64,000 nt of DNA from Ashinkailepas kermadecensis. Taxonomy: Eukaryota; Arthropoda; Thecostraca; Neolepadidae. Below are positions 25,282 through 36,881 of this stretch, in pieces. The first letter of the stretch is position 1. Each line of letters opens with the position of its first letter. The stretch spans positions 1-64,000 of the forward strand of contig JAOTOM010004130.1 of assembly GCA_034440615.1 (NCBI GenBank), written 5' to 3'. Made by a program: the position numbers and the translations under genes. Below the pieces are notes generated by a model. The model saw only the letters and a program-made list of their open reading frames with translations. It was not told the origin of the DNA and did not search any database.

Positions 25282-26368
25282 TCAGATGAGGGTGCTGTTG
25301 GCCGCGGTCAAGTGCAAGTTCGGAGCGGGGGTGACAGCAGCACCATAAGGAAGAAGAGATGGTGGTGGAACGCTCACCTGCGCGGCAGTGTCCACCAGGA
25401 ATGGTTTTGTGAAACGGAGGTCCCGGACAAAGAGCAGTTGCGCCGGAGGAGGGTGACCTGATGTCGTGGGCGCTGATGGCGTCAGGCTCGCCAGTTTATC
25501 GACGACCAGCTGCAGGGTGCCCGGCACTTGTGGGCTGCGGCATCCAACCGGTCGTGGTACCAGCAGAGGCTGATGGCAGACGGAGTCGCCCGGTCGCGGC
25601 GGCTGCGGGACGCAGAACGGCCGCGGCGGTGGGGAGGCGGTGACGACTCGTGCTCAGAAAAGCGGCCACGATCGCTGAGCAGTGCGGTCTCGAGGCGGTT
25701 GCTGAAAGCTTCCAAACGGCTGACGGTGGCAGTCAGCACCAGAATTGCCGCCTGCAAATCGGCTGGAGGTGGACCGACAGCGGCGGCGGCAGGCGGAGCG
25801 GGGCCGACAGGGGCTACCGTTCCAAGTGCGGCAACTGCTCGGCTGGACGGGATGCTTCCAAGAACCGGTCGGCTGGTTGTGCGATATCCGCTGGCGGCTA
25901 GGATTCTGCAAGCAGTACGATGGCAGCGCGCAAAGGCTGCAGCATCCGCTGCAGAAACAAAGTGTGCAGCAGGCCGTTGCCTTTCGGGGTGTCGCCGGCG
26001 GCAGCCAGCTCACCAGGCATCTTGCGCAGCAGTTGAGATGACGTCTGGTCGCAGAGCTGTTGATGCCGGAGCAGAGCTTCAAGGCGTGCAGCACGGGCCT
26101 GGGCGAGCCGGGCTTTGAGTGCCGCGCAGAGAGCTGGGAAGTCCCCTGACTGAGTACGGATCATGTCCTTGACTTGTGCGCCCACGGACATCGGGAGGTT
26201 GGCCACCAGCAGTTTGAAACGAGTGACGTCATCGGTGATGCCAGCCACTTCAAAAGCGCAGTCAACCTGCGGCAGCCACAGCTCGCCCTCGTCGGCTGAA
26301 AACGCGGGTAGACGGAACGAAGCGAGCGGGAGTGCTGCGACGCTGACGACAGGCTCGACGTCCGGCAT
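25282..26368 (-). pseudogene. Ty3/gypsy-like Gag and protease remnant
   Basis: Read on the - strand, 26368-25898 encodes a Gag-like segment (residues about 15-95: a LWLPQVDCAFEVAGI...TRFKLL type block, typical of gypsy Gag). Frame breaks follow. At 25570-25505 an SLCWYHDR...HKCRAPC block matches the Cys/His end of such Gags. At about 25455-25285 a retropepsin-like segment (FLVDTAAQVSVPP...LTAAN) follows. The usual DTG active site reads DTA here, a further sign of decay. No reverse transcriptase or integrase follows; to the left of 25280 the frame is full of stops. An LTR-like sequence lies upstream at 26413-26871. This is a dead fragment. Confidence 0.7.
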
Positions 26369-26412
26369 GACGAGACGGCTACGACGGCTTGGATCAAGTC
26401 TGGGTCACCAAT

Positions 26413-26871
26413 TGTGGAGTCAGACGTGCCTCTGAGGTATTGATCACGGGCACCACTCAACACTTTGCTGGTGACAGGTTGCCGCAGACTTGTATATGCG
26501 GAATACGGCTTGTATTGCATAGTGGTGCGTTGTAATGCGTAGCGATCGTAGAGGCAATCAATAATGTAACAAACATACACGAGCGTATTTGTGTCGCAGC
26601 AACACACACGCCACACTCGTTAAATTTCGCCAGCCTGCCACCGTGTACGTCACACTAGTGTGTGTTGCGGCGGCTCGGCAGAAGCGCCACCAGCACCGGT
26701 TGAATCAGTTCCTTCGGTACTCATTAGGGGCCTCTCGGCTCGCACGCCACCAGCACCATTCCGGTCAGCTCCCACGGTACTCAGCAACTCAGTAGAGGCG
26801 GCTCGGCAGTGACGCGACCAGCACTGGTTCAGTCACTTCAAGTATGTCTACGCAAAGGAAAGTAAGTTACA
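26413..26871 (-). repeat. Probable 5' LTR of the gypsy-like remnant
   Basis: On the - strand the block begins TGTAAC and ends ACTCCACA. It is followed 2 nt later by TGGTGACCC, a primer-binding-site-like start, and then by the Gag start region. The TG...CA boundaries and the position suggest an LTR of about 459 bp. Inside it, three diverged copies of a roughly 65-bp unit (ggcggctcggcag...accagcac...cagt) lie at about 26665-26845. The partner LTR is missing, so the limits are tentative. Confidence 0.5.
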
Positions 26872-27208
26872 GGTGAGTAACGCGTAATCGCATGAACTTT
26901 GATAAGAACTAGTGGTCCACTCTTCTTTCTTCCTTCTCGTATCCCCGGACGGTCCTCTCCCGAGTGATCATCCCCCAGCAGGGCTCACGCGTCGGTATTG
27001 CGCGCGTCCACCTGGAGGAGAGAAACGATGCAGTATTATTATTTCAATAGCCGTGGAAGAGAACTGGTTGTATTTAGTTCATTTACATAGTTATGTATTT
27101 ATTTTCTTCAGTTAGATATAAATTGCCAGACAATGTGTGGCAGGACAGATGTCTTACAGCTGGGTAAGATGCAGGTTTTCTTACAACTCTGGTGGGTCTT
27201 TCGGCCGA

Positions 27209-27465
27209 CCTTTCGGCCGACACATACTGCCAAGGTAGTGATTTGTAAAGAGGGGAACAGTGATGTCACAGGAGTCAGGGAAGTGACGTCACAGGAGTCG
27301 GGTGTCGATAACGGGCACTAAACTAACCTAACCTAACCTAACCAAACTTAACACATCGACACCCGACTCCTATGACGTCACTTCCATGACTCCTGTGACG
27401 TCAGTGTTCCCCACTGTACACTTTTTACAAATCACTAACCTTGGCATTATGTGTCGGCCGAAAGG
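27209..27465. repeat. Foldback element with a (CCTAA)n loop
   Basis: The left arm (27209-27310) and right arm (27356-27465) are reverse complements with few differences and share cctttcggccgacacat and the repeated tgacgtcacaggagtc motif. The loop (27311-27355) carries actaaactaacctaacctaacc. The structure is a long hairpin. No ORF or terminal duplication was found. It resembles a foldback or MITE-type element. Confidence 0.8.
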
Positions 27466-27895
27466 TAAAGAAAGCCCTGGTGGTGCACCTTAATTCCGGG
27501 TTTGTGATTAGGTAGGTAGGACCTACCTAGTACCCAGTGGGATATTATTGTGTTTTAAGGTATTCACGGGACAAGTTTTACACACATTTTACTTCCATGA
27601 AGTAAGCAAAGTTGTTCAGCTTGGTTAGGTTACGTTAGGTCGTTTTATTTTTCAAAGCATTTTCTTCTTAGGAATGTCTTAAATATTTTTCTTTGAAAGA
27701 ACTGGTCCTGACTTGTCACATCATGCTTATCATGTTCATAACATTGCATTTGAAAAACTTCAAGAATAAGAAATTACCTAAAGTACAAATTTACCCACAA
27801 TTAATGAAGGTACCTACCTATATAGGGGAAGAGGGGGGTTTCTGAACACTTAAGGCATTATGCAACAAATAGCTGTACTGCTGCTTCTGTATGGC

Positions 27896-28330
27896 TGAAC
27901 AAGTAATTGTACTGTGTTTACTGAACAGAGTGCAGTGCAAAGCCACTAGACTCATCAGTGGAATAGGTAGCTTAGAATACGGAGAAAGGCTTATGACATT
28001 AGATATGTAGGTACTCATTGAAGTATAGGAGATTAAGGGGGACATGATTGAAATGTACAAAATTGCTAAAGGGCTAGATGGGGTCAATTTGAATGAATGA
28101 TGCTCTTCAATTTAGAGTATCACAGCTATCATCAATTCAGGTTAGACAAGTTGAGGTGTAGGACAGTTAAGTGACAACAGGTCTTCAGTCAAAGGGTTGT
28201 TGACCAGTGACAGTGGAATAGGCTGCCTGCTGATGTTGTGGGGAGTTCCTCATTGAATGTATTTAAAAGTAGGGTGAACAATTTTTTAGACATGAAAATC
28301 TTGTTTTTGAGTTCTAATTAGTGATGGATG
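27896..28330 (+). mobile_element. CR1-type LINE 3' fragment
   Basis: With frameshifts and stops, this translates to the C-terminal end of a CR1 ORF2: RVQCKATRLISGIGSLEYGERL, then KGDMIEMYKIAKGLDGVN, then a SLNVFK-like end. The match to the corresponding part of the element at 52030-54295 (about 53805-54160) is clear, but the copy is much more decayed. Confidence 0.7.
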
Positions 28331-28529
28331 GGGTGTGATTTATGTTAAGTAAATGTGCACAGCACAGACCCCTTTAAGCAGGCCGCTGGCCGTAACAATC
28401 GCACGATGGGTCCATACTACCAACAGTAACGACAGCACACCCAGTCTACCAGTGTATGTAGCGAGCGTACGTATGAACGGTCTCTACCTACCGTTCGGCA
28501 GTGGAACGTGCATACTTTCTGTACGTAGG

Positions 28530-28690
28530 GGCCGGCTGGGGTGGAGTGGAGGCCGATTGTGACCTCATTTGACCCTGAAGACATTGACCTGGGGTCATGA
28601 AATATATACTGCAGCAAGTTCACTATAGCTGTAATTCCTCCAAATTGTGTGCTTCTGGTTTCAGATCTTGGGTGCCCGAACTCCCCCGGT
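28530..28690 (+). repeat. Dispersed repeat, copy 1
   Basis: Shares blocks such as cgaccctgaag.cattg, atgaaat.t.tgctg.agca and ctccaaat.ttgtgcttct with 56635-56790. No coding capacity is apparent. The remainder to 29040 has no recognised feature. Confidence 0.5.
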
Positions 28691-29048
28691 GAACGTTATG
28701 TGAGAGGCATGTTGACCGGGTATCTTCTGCACTTCCTACCGTAGTGTTGCTTGCACTCGAAATGTTACGGCATGTGGTGCGTACAGAACCGGGCTGTTGA
28801 AATAAACAACTTGAACTGGATATGGATGCAATGTTTCCTTCCAGAGACAAAGTTCCACGATGACAATTCCAAATGGTCCAATTGGACATTCATTGCATGA
28901 GTGGGCTTTAATTAAGTATTTCCCTCTTTACTTTCATGGGCAAATATTATTACATAAAGCAACTCATATGAGTTGCTTGTGTAAAGTTAAAGTGCAACAT
29001 TAACCAATGGCCCTGACCGCTAATGATTATGTGATCGGTTAAAAGAGT

Positions 29049-29120
29049 GACGGCGCCGAGATTCGAACCCACCACCATCCGTACAGAAAGCGGACGCCTT
29101 CACCAACTGCGCCAATCGTC
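29049..29120 (-). repeat. tRNA-like sequence, probable SINE head
   Basis: On the - strand it has an A box (TGGCGCAGTTGG), an anticodon arm whose loop would read TCT, and a perfect B box (GGTTCGAATC). The acceptor and T stems pair poorly, so a working tRNA-Arg gene is unlikely. It is more likely the pol III promoter head of a tRNA-derived SINE. Confidence 0.55.
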
Positions 29121-29439
29121 GGCATGGCATGTACCGAGTACGCGATGTAGAGCATGCTGACTGAGGAGATGTTTATTTCCTCGACGATATCCGATGAAGT
29201 GTCGCATGTTCTTTACACACCACCTAAGCAGGCATGGATGAAGTTTGAAAATTATTGGTAAGGCATTCAATCCACATGTGTTAAGAGGGATCAAGGGAAT
29301 AGGGCTGGATAGCTAGGGTAGATAGGCATTGATATGTGTGTGGGATGTTGGTTAATGGTTTCTTTAGGATGTGGTGTATCTTCCATTTACAGACTTAACT
29401 GGATGGGCCCTTGTGGCTCTTATTAAGTCTTAAACACTT

Positions 29440-30000
29440 TATGACCTTATGGTAAATATCAAGATCAAGGTAAAATGTGATTTTTTGGATTTTTTTTGTT
29501 TGTTATTGTATGCTTTCTGACATGATGAAGATGATGCAGTCACTCATTTTCACAGCAAATGATTACTTTTAAATCATATACCCTAGGGGTAAATATCAAG
29601 GTAAAATGTGATTTTTTTTTGTAATGGTATGCTTTCTGACATGATGAAGATGATGCGGTCACTCATTTTCAGCATGATATATAAAATGTATCATAGCATA
29701 ATATAATCTAACCTAACCTAACCTAACCTAACCCAGCCTAACATAACCTAACCTAGCCTAACATAACATAACAAAACATAACCTAACCTAGCCTAACCGG
29801 AAAACCAGTATACGCAATATGCTATATTTGTAGAGTGAAGATTTTGCTAGTGTATTTCTTTGCCAACTGAAAAGTAATCATTTGCAGAGAAAATGAGTAG
29901 TCACATCATCATTTCCACGTTCAAATACCCCATATGAAAATTTAAAATCCAAAAAGTCACATTTTACCTTGATCTTGATATATACCAACTTTATGAACAC
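29440..30000. repeat. Foldback element with a (CCTAA)n core
   Basis: The left arm (about 29445-29570, with a partial second copy at 29590-29680) contains atcaagatcaaggtaaaatg, catgatgaagatgatgc and a tcactcattttc block. The right arm (about 29865-29990) is its reverse complement, including aatcatttgcagagaaaatg and cattttaccttgatcttgat. Between them lies (CCTAA)n with variants at 29708-29800. Confidence 0.75.
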
Positions 30001-31144
30001 AAAAATGAACAAGCTATCCATATTCAAACAGTTCCTTTCAATGAAAATCCTCTAACCACTTGCAAAGAGCAACTTTAAAGCATATAATTATTTTGTAGTG
30101 GTGTGCTGTATTCTGAGCACAAAAATGTTGTGTAGGATTACCTCAATGTAGCTGTTGTGGTACAACTGTTGTGTGGTACAACTGTTGTGGTACTGTTGTG
30201 TGTAGTGTTGTGGTACAAGCTATTAGTAGCCACTAAAAAATGCTGGTGTAATTGCAAAAAAATATTGAAAGTCACTTCCTTATGGTTTCCTTAAGCCAAC
30301 TGCTCTTGGAAGCCTAAAATGGTGTCTGTGAACTTCGCAAGCTCCGTACACAAATAATAGGTATAACTATGCAATCAGACCTTCATATTTTGGTAGAAAC
30401 AGGTCCATCATTTATGAATACCAACATCTTTTTCTTATTTGTGCACTGAGCATGATGTGGAAGATGTCCAAAGGTAGGTGTTTAGGAAACAATGTGTTCA
30501 GATACCCCTCCTCTTCCCCTAGGTACCTACCTATAATCATACCACATACATGCACCTAGTTGGGAATTAGATAGGCACATATCCAACAATTGGGTCAGTC
30601 TGTAAGGCAGTGATAAATTATTCATGAAATAGGGTGGAATATACCACTTCCTGAATTCTCAATCAACATCCTACCCCAAGAAGTATTGACATCCTGCTCC
30701 TTGATGCATGCTTATGGAGTCTTCATGTTTCCTTTCTAACAGTATCCTGTTTATAAGTAGCATGTGCATGCTCTCGATAAGAAATGATGATACACAAACA
30801 TTTTGCAATGCAATTTTAGGTAAGGGGATTACCTGTAATGTGATATGGCATACAATACCAGTTTATAGCATAGTTATTATTCTCTATCCCAAATATAACT
30901 ATTCTTAAATTATGTATCTCAAAACCAATGGTAAAGGTACAGTCATAATTATCTACACCATTAGCTCAAATTTGAGTCTGAGACATCAAAAGCATTTTAA
31001 ATGACACTAATTACATTGCAAATTTTGACATCCCTACTGTGCTCGTTTTGACATCTCACACCTAATGAAGAACCATTAATTTAACCCTGCTGTGAGGTGT
31101 AACAGGAGTTAATTAACACCAATTATCTGTAGACTGGTCTGGGG

Positions 31145-31435
31145 ATATTTAGTAAATTTGCAGTTTAAGGTCATTTTTTTATCCAATGCTATGCTTATAA
31201 ATGTGAGAAGCATTGAACTTCATCTTATGTCTGTGAAACACAATGTATGGATCACAATAAGATATTGGCTATATTGGCACAGTGGATATTTTGACTGAGT
31301 GGTTCTTTTCCAACTGAAAAGTAAGCATTTATGCTGGAAATGAGTTGCCTAATCATTATAATCATGTCCAATTTGAACACATTCCATGAATTCAAAAATT
31401 ACCTTAAAATATAAAAATGCCAGATTTTCCACATA
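31145..31435. repeat. Diverged member of the same foldback family
   Basis: It has the same left-arm start (tttgcagtttaaggt.attttt) as 51565-51590 and the same right-arm block (ccaactgaaaagtaagcatt ... aaatgag) as 29865 and 54765. It lacks the CCTAA loop. Confidence 0.55.
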
Positions 31436-31834
31436 AAAATGCACTGCACTAAGATTTTAGCACTAAGATGCATTTGGTCATCAATGATTTAGTTGGTTGG
31501 TTTTCTGAGGTCAATTTCACTAACATCACAAGTTGTGTAATCTGCAAATTTGGTGTGTATGCACCTTTAGGTAATCTTCAAGTATTGCCCCTCATGCTTC
31601 CTTTATATTAACAAGGTATTTAAGTCACCATCAGTTGACTGCCAGTCAGCTGTTGGTGACCTAAATATTAAATTAAATTAAATATAACTACCTCAATAAA
31701 TCTTCTTACATTAAATATAATTAAGTAAGAGTACCAACAGGTGTATTAATGCCAAATTTAGTATGAATACGCAGGTTGTGATAATAGTGAAATTGGCCTC
31801 TGGTGTCAGATGGTCAACTTCTTTATGGACCATT

Positions 31835-32126
<292 letters not shown>

Positions 32127-33210
32127 ACCATATGAGATATGAGATACCATATCCTGCTGCTAAAATAATGGTCACATGCACCAGGATTGACAGATGGGAT
32201 TTAAATCCAAAACTTTGAATTGAGAAACAGAAATGCTAACTACACCACAGCATTTCAAATGATGCATAGCATTCTAATAATTCCTTAATATCAACTGCAA
32301 TTTCTGCTGTAATTTCAACATTCCCACATTATTTAAAGGAAGATTCTCCAGGTATGTCTTGCCTATGGCTTCAAGATGTTCAATGAAAATATTTTTGGAA
32401 TGAATGACCACTATTCTACACCAGGAACACTACACAATATCATCATCATGGTAACATAGTGTCAGTTCAAGAAGGAAACGTAATTGGCCTTGGATTTGAA
32501 TGAAAATGATGTGAAGTTTGTCCATGACAAAACTAGGTAAGTAATTGCAAAATTAATATGATTTTGGTCAAAATGCAATACAAAAAGAGAGCTGACTGTT
32601 CAAATATTTGGATCACAAGTGAAGCTTTGTAGTGTTCTGCTAACTTGTGAGTTATTATATCATCACGGAACTGGTTGGCTAATTATTGATGTCCTAACAT
32701 TTCATACGTTTTGCTTGCAATACCACATTTTCAAGTGAATGAACAAAGTATTTCTGGCAATTGTGGCACAAAGGCATGTTTGCTCTGCATATTCCACCTT
32801 TATTTCCTTCACAGCTAATGCATGCAGTTGCACTGCACCATATGGTTGCACTGCACTCCAGCACTTGAAACTGCAAAGAACTTCCTCTAATTTCATACAC
32901 CACCACAGCAACTAAATTCAGCTAAAATTGCCATTATGTGCAGACTGTCCATTGGGTAGCCACCAGGGGGGTGTACATGTGCCCACAACTTGACTTTTTG
33001 CATCCACAAGTATGCTTGTGCACCAACAGAATCCCTACGACCATATGATTGTTAAGTTCATGCATGTATATTGTCATGCATGTTGTGTGTCAATGTGAGC
33101 CTGTGAGGTGACAGAATTAGTAGGACCATGTATTATCTGCTGTATGTCAAGATTTCTGGGTAAGCTGAATTCAAAATGTAATGCCTTGCATTGCTCTGTA
33201 GCAAAGTTCT
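32127..33210. other. No recognisable gene
   Basis: An AT-rich interval without a supported exon, RNA gene or repeat of a named family. Confidence 0.5.
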
Positions 33211-33214
33211 AATT

Positions 33215-33439
33215 TTACTCAGCAATTTTTGCTGTTTTTTTAAAACAATTAAATATTTTATCATAATTTGTCTGACCGCTGTTGTGTATCACCATTGAAC
33301 CACCAGCAGCAAGAAGTGCATCGTTGGCATTGCTAGTATCCACTCCGACCACCATCAGCAGTTTTTTTGGGGAATGGTTATTTTTCAGCTGCAGTACACT
33401 GGCGACCTCAACCACACTTCGCCCATCGCTCTCTGGCAT
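33215..33439 (-). CDS. Unidentified short ORF, possible terminal exon
   Basis: A 74-codon frame on the - strand starting at an ATG (MPESDGRSVVEVASVLQLKN...) and ending ...KKTAKIAE before a stop. It differs from neighbouring ORFs in its even amino-acid mix, and the frame holds while the surroundings are AT-rich and stop-dense. I do not recognise a family. The block LLMVVGVDTSNANDALLAAG looks like a folded Rossmann-like or sugar-binding segment, but that is impression only. It could be the last exon of a - strand gene whose other exons lie to the right, or a degraded element fragment. Confidence 0.25.
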   Translation of the reverse strand: MPESDGRSVVEVASVLQLKNNHSPKKLLMVVGVDTSNANDALLAAGGSMVIHNSGQTNYDKIFNCFKKTAKIAE

Positions 33440-33449
33440 CAGTGCTGTG

Positions 33450-35340
33450 CACCATTGGTGGCTGAGTCACCAAAGGGTGGAGATAACTCTAGCGATCTGG
33501 CACCTCTTCCCAGGCCACATGCCGCGAGCCATTCTCGGTCCATCCCTGACTGGCAGCCAAATCGCATTGCGTCCTGATTTCCGTGAGACGCATTGCGTGT
33601 TGGTTTGTCATTCAAGGGTGTGTATTCTTCTACGGGAGGGTAATGGCCGCCCGGGGTAACACGTCGGGAGCTCAGAGGAGCTCGAGACTTGGCTTACGTT
33701 TGAGGTGACTGGACAAAAATAGATTATGCCCGTGTTCTGGTTTATTCGTGTTTCATGCGTTTGCAGCGTCAGTCATATTCTACACGCGTGTAAGTTCAAG
33801 CGTTGATGCGTCATATTCGTAGCAACGTTATGCATAGGTTCTGTGACCATGGAATGCTAAAAAAATGTCAACATTGGCGTTTTGCTATAATATCCCTGCA
33901 GCCTCCACGTTCATGTAATGCCGTGCGACGCTTTCGTGAAACATGTACCTGATAAGAAACAAAAGCACAATGATCGTGGCCACCAAACAAGCACCTTAAG
34001 AATACTCTGCGCGTCCGGGATAGAATCTATGGGGTGTCCGGTACACTCCTCGTCGTCCGGGCGGCCTCGAAGTGCACACTGGATAAAATCTTTTGGACGG
34101 GCTATATATTCCCGTAGATCATTTTTCGCTCGGGTCGTCTCGAACGCCCGCTTGGACAAGCTTGGACGCTGTTGAGTTGCACGAGGCGCCCGTCTGAGCA
34201 GAGTAGTCGGAGTTAGGTGGACGGCTTGAGCTTGCGTGCTGTGGACGACTGGTTGTCACGGTGCCGAGAGGGACTTAGACTTTGTGTATGCACTTTGGAG
34301 AAACGCGTGGCATTGTCTGTGTGACGACTGCTGGGAATGAGGTTGTATTGCAAGCTGTCGCCAATTTGCTTGCCCTTGAGTCCTTTAAATAAAGGTTATT
34401 TTTAGTTTAAGTTTATTTTTGTAGTTTATTTCAGTTTAAATAATGGGTAAATATCGGCAGTTTATTTTCGGACAAATTGTCGCTGAGCGCGGTCTACACT
34501 AGACATCACGAGTTAGGAGAGCTTCCCTTCAGATGAAGTAGATGACAGGAATCGAGTAGGGAGGAAAGGTGTATCATTTACTAATTCCGAATCTGAATTG
34601 CTGAATTCCAGGACATCGTGCCCAATGAAAATTTGCAAGGTATGGCAGTCTGCCCTAGTCTACAAAGCATTGTGAGAAGTTAACAAGGAGCGCTTCCCTG
34701 ATCAATACATCACATCGAAATGTCCCACATTGAGCAAATAAGCATGTGGCACCAAATAATCTTGTCCACCAAAAATATTATGCCAAGAAAATGTAGATAA
34801 CCACCAATAAGCACCAACTGGATGGAAAAGCATGAAGCCTGGGATGTTTAATGTTACGATGAGGACTTCAGTAAAGTCAGACGTGCTTCGGTGTCCGGAC
34901 CCGAGGCACCTCTCGATACTTCGCTCGTAGTGTGTTGCCACACACTTGTAGCGATGCTGATGATGGCTAATATGGCACGGAGACAGTGCTACAGAAGGGG
35001 ATGGATGGGGGTTTTTCAGCCTGCCACGAACCAGTTGGTGATATCAGCTGTTTATTTTGTGTATGGTGTGCGTGTGAGCGTTGCGTGAGGTTTATTTTTC
35101 TTTCCTCATTGCATCCTGATCTCATCACTGCACATCCAATGCTGGATGTGAATCCAGCATTCACTTGTGTGTTCTTGAGTGCATCTACTATCTGGACAGC
35201 TGTAATGATGCTTATGTGCATCCAGATTTGTGGTTGCACCAGCTACCTAAATCTGTATGTATGTATAGGTATAGTGCTTGTGTTGGGCTCTATCTCGGTT
35301 ACCTAGCTATTAGTCTTAACTATATGAATACATACATAAA
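33450..35340. other. No recognisable gene; one aataaa-bearing stretch
   Basis: Open frames on both strands at 33911-34175 overlap each other and cannot both be real. Neither has a recognisable family. At 34386-34392 an aataaag follows a CpG-rich stretch (34120-34330) and could be the polyadenylation signal of an LTR or a gene end on the + strand. No further support is seen. Confidence 0.35.
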
Positions 35341-35354
35341 CAAATGAAAACGAT

Positions 35355-35490
35355 GTGTATTATACATACAATGCAGATGAACATGTATCCAGTCATTTGC
35401 ATGCCTGTGCTAGTGTGTGCATGTGCATGCATGTATTTGTATGTACCTGTATATGTATGCATGTATTGCATGTATCATATACATTTGGTT
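35355..35490. repeat. TG/CATG-rich simple sequence
   Basis: Alternating tgtgtgcatgtgcatgcatgtatttgtatg-type sequence of low complexity. The Cys/Met/His-rich ORF over it is spurious. Confidence 0.6.
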
Positions 35491-35715
35491 CTTTTTATAT
35501 TTGTATTTATTCATCTATTTTGACAAGATTAATAGCAAATAGGCAGCTAGCAGAGATAAAGCTGTGTTCAGTCGGTATGCTGGTTTATTGGTGACCAGCC
35601 GTAACTCATCAAATCTTGTTCTTTCAGGCACATTGCTGAATAGCAAGTGATTGGTTTGTGTTGATGTTGGAAAACCAAACTTCAAGGGAAGTACATTGCA
35701 TAGCTGGTGGCAACT

Positions 35716-35770
35716 ATGGAAGTAAACAGATTAAAAGACCTGCTGGCCAATATTTGGCTTCAGAATAAAG
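35716..35770 (+). CDS. Candidate first coding exon of the HEATR6-like gene
   Basis: ATG at 35716 lies in a good start context (A at -3, G at +4), directly after an in-frame stop at 35701-35703. It encodes 18 codons (MEVNRLKDLLANIWLQNK) and ends in a consensus donor (aaag|gtaagg) in phase 1. The acceptor at 36880-36881 (gttgcag) before the large exon is also phase 1, and joining the two gives one uninterrupted reading frame of 989 codons. A polypyrimidine acceptor (cttgttctttcag, ending 35629) upstream suggests an additional 5' UTR exon. The exon is AT-richer than the downstream one. The link is inferred from phase and spacing, because I cannot match this peptide to known HEATR6 N-termini. Confidence 0.45.
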
Positions 35771-36881
35771 GTAAGGCAACCTGTGTCTGTTTCAGTTCAC
35801 AGCACAACTGCATAGTATGGCCACATAGCAAGGTGACATCACTAAGTGCTCACGTTGTTTTGTTCCCTGGTGTGATGTTAGCAGTGGGATATTTGGTCTT
35901 ATCACAGGGTGATTCAGGCCGACCCAACACCTCAACTCTCGCCGGGCTCGAGGGGTTCCCAGACCAACCCCTCATATTTTCCCGCCATAGCGATGGTATG
36001 AGTAGACGCTGAGACACGAAGCTCTTTATCCATCCTTCTTATCCAAGCCTTCTTATCCATCTGTTTGACATACCTCATACAAATTTCATGTCAATTTCAT
36101 CGAAGGACATTGACCGGAGGCGAATCAAATAAAGGAATGTTCCAAACTCTTCAAAGTTCGGCCATTCTGAGTATTTTAAGCATATCAACACTAAACTAAG
36201 ATCATGCTGTCCTTTTATCAATACGAAGACCTCCCCTGTCTCCAAATTTTAATTAAGGTCAAAGCAGTTCAATTTTCCCAGGTCAGCTCAATTTCTGCGT
36301 TTTTACCATATTAAGTTGGGATACTTGAATGTGGGGCAATTTTCACCAGAAATGAATAAGAACAGTAATAAGCACTGGTTTAAAATGTGCGTCGAATGTC
36401 CAGGGTATCAGGTCAGGTCATGTACCATGTATATTGTACACAATGCCTTCTTTTGTACATAATGTTTTCCAGTGAAATCATATATGAAGTCTGTTTCAGC
36501 GCCGCCTAATTCGTGTGATATTACATTTGATGGCCAACCAACGACCTTATAGGAACTAACCTCGTTTCGTCCGACCTTATCTCACCCGACTTAATCTTTC
36601 TATAGACTTACTTTCCAAGCAATGCACCCTTTTTACTTTCTATTCGGGCCTTATCGTAATTCAAATATTTGACCAAACATCTTTGTTAATGACTGTCCGT
36701 TGCGGTGAATATTACCCGGCATGTAGCTGCGGGCGATTTCATATGCATATGCAGTCGAAAGTAAGACATGTTGTCAATGCATGAAGCAGTAGGCTTCCAG
36801 GTTTTATTGTTTGCAGTGCCGTGTATAGTGCCGTTGACAGGTATCGAGGTGGCCGTTATCTGGCGTGGGTCGCTGTTGCAG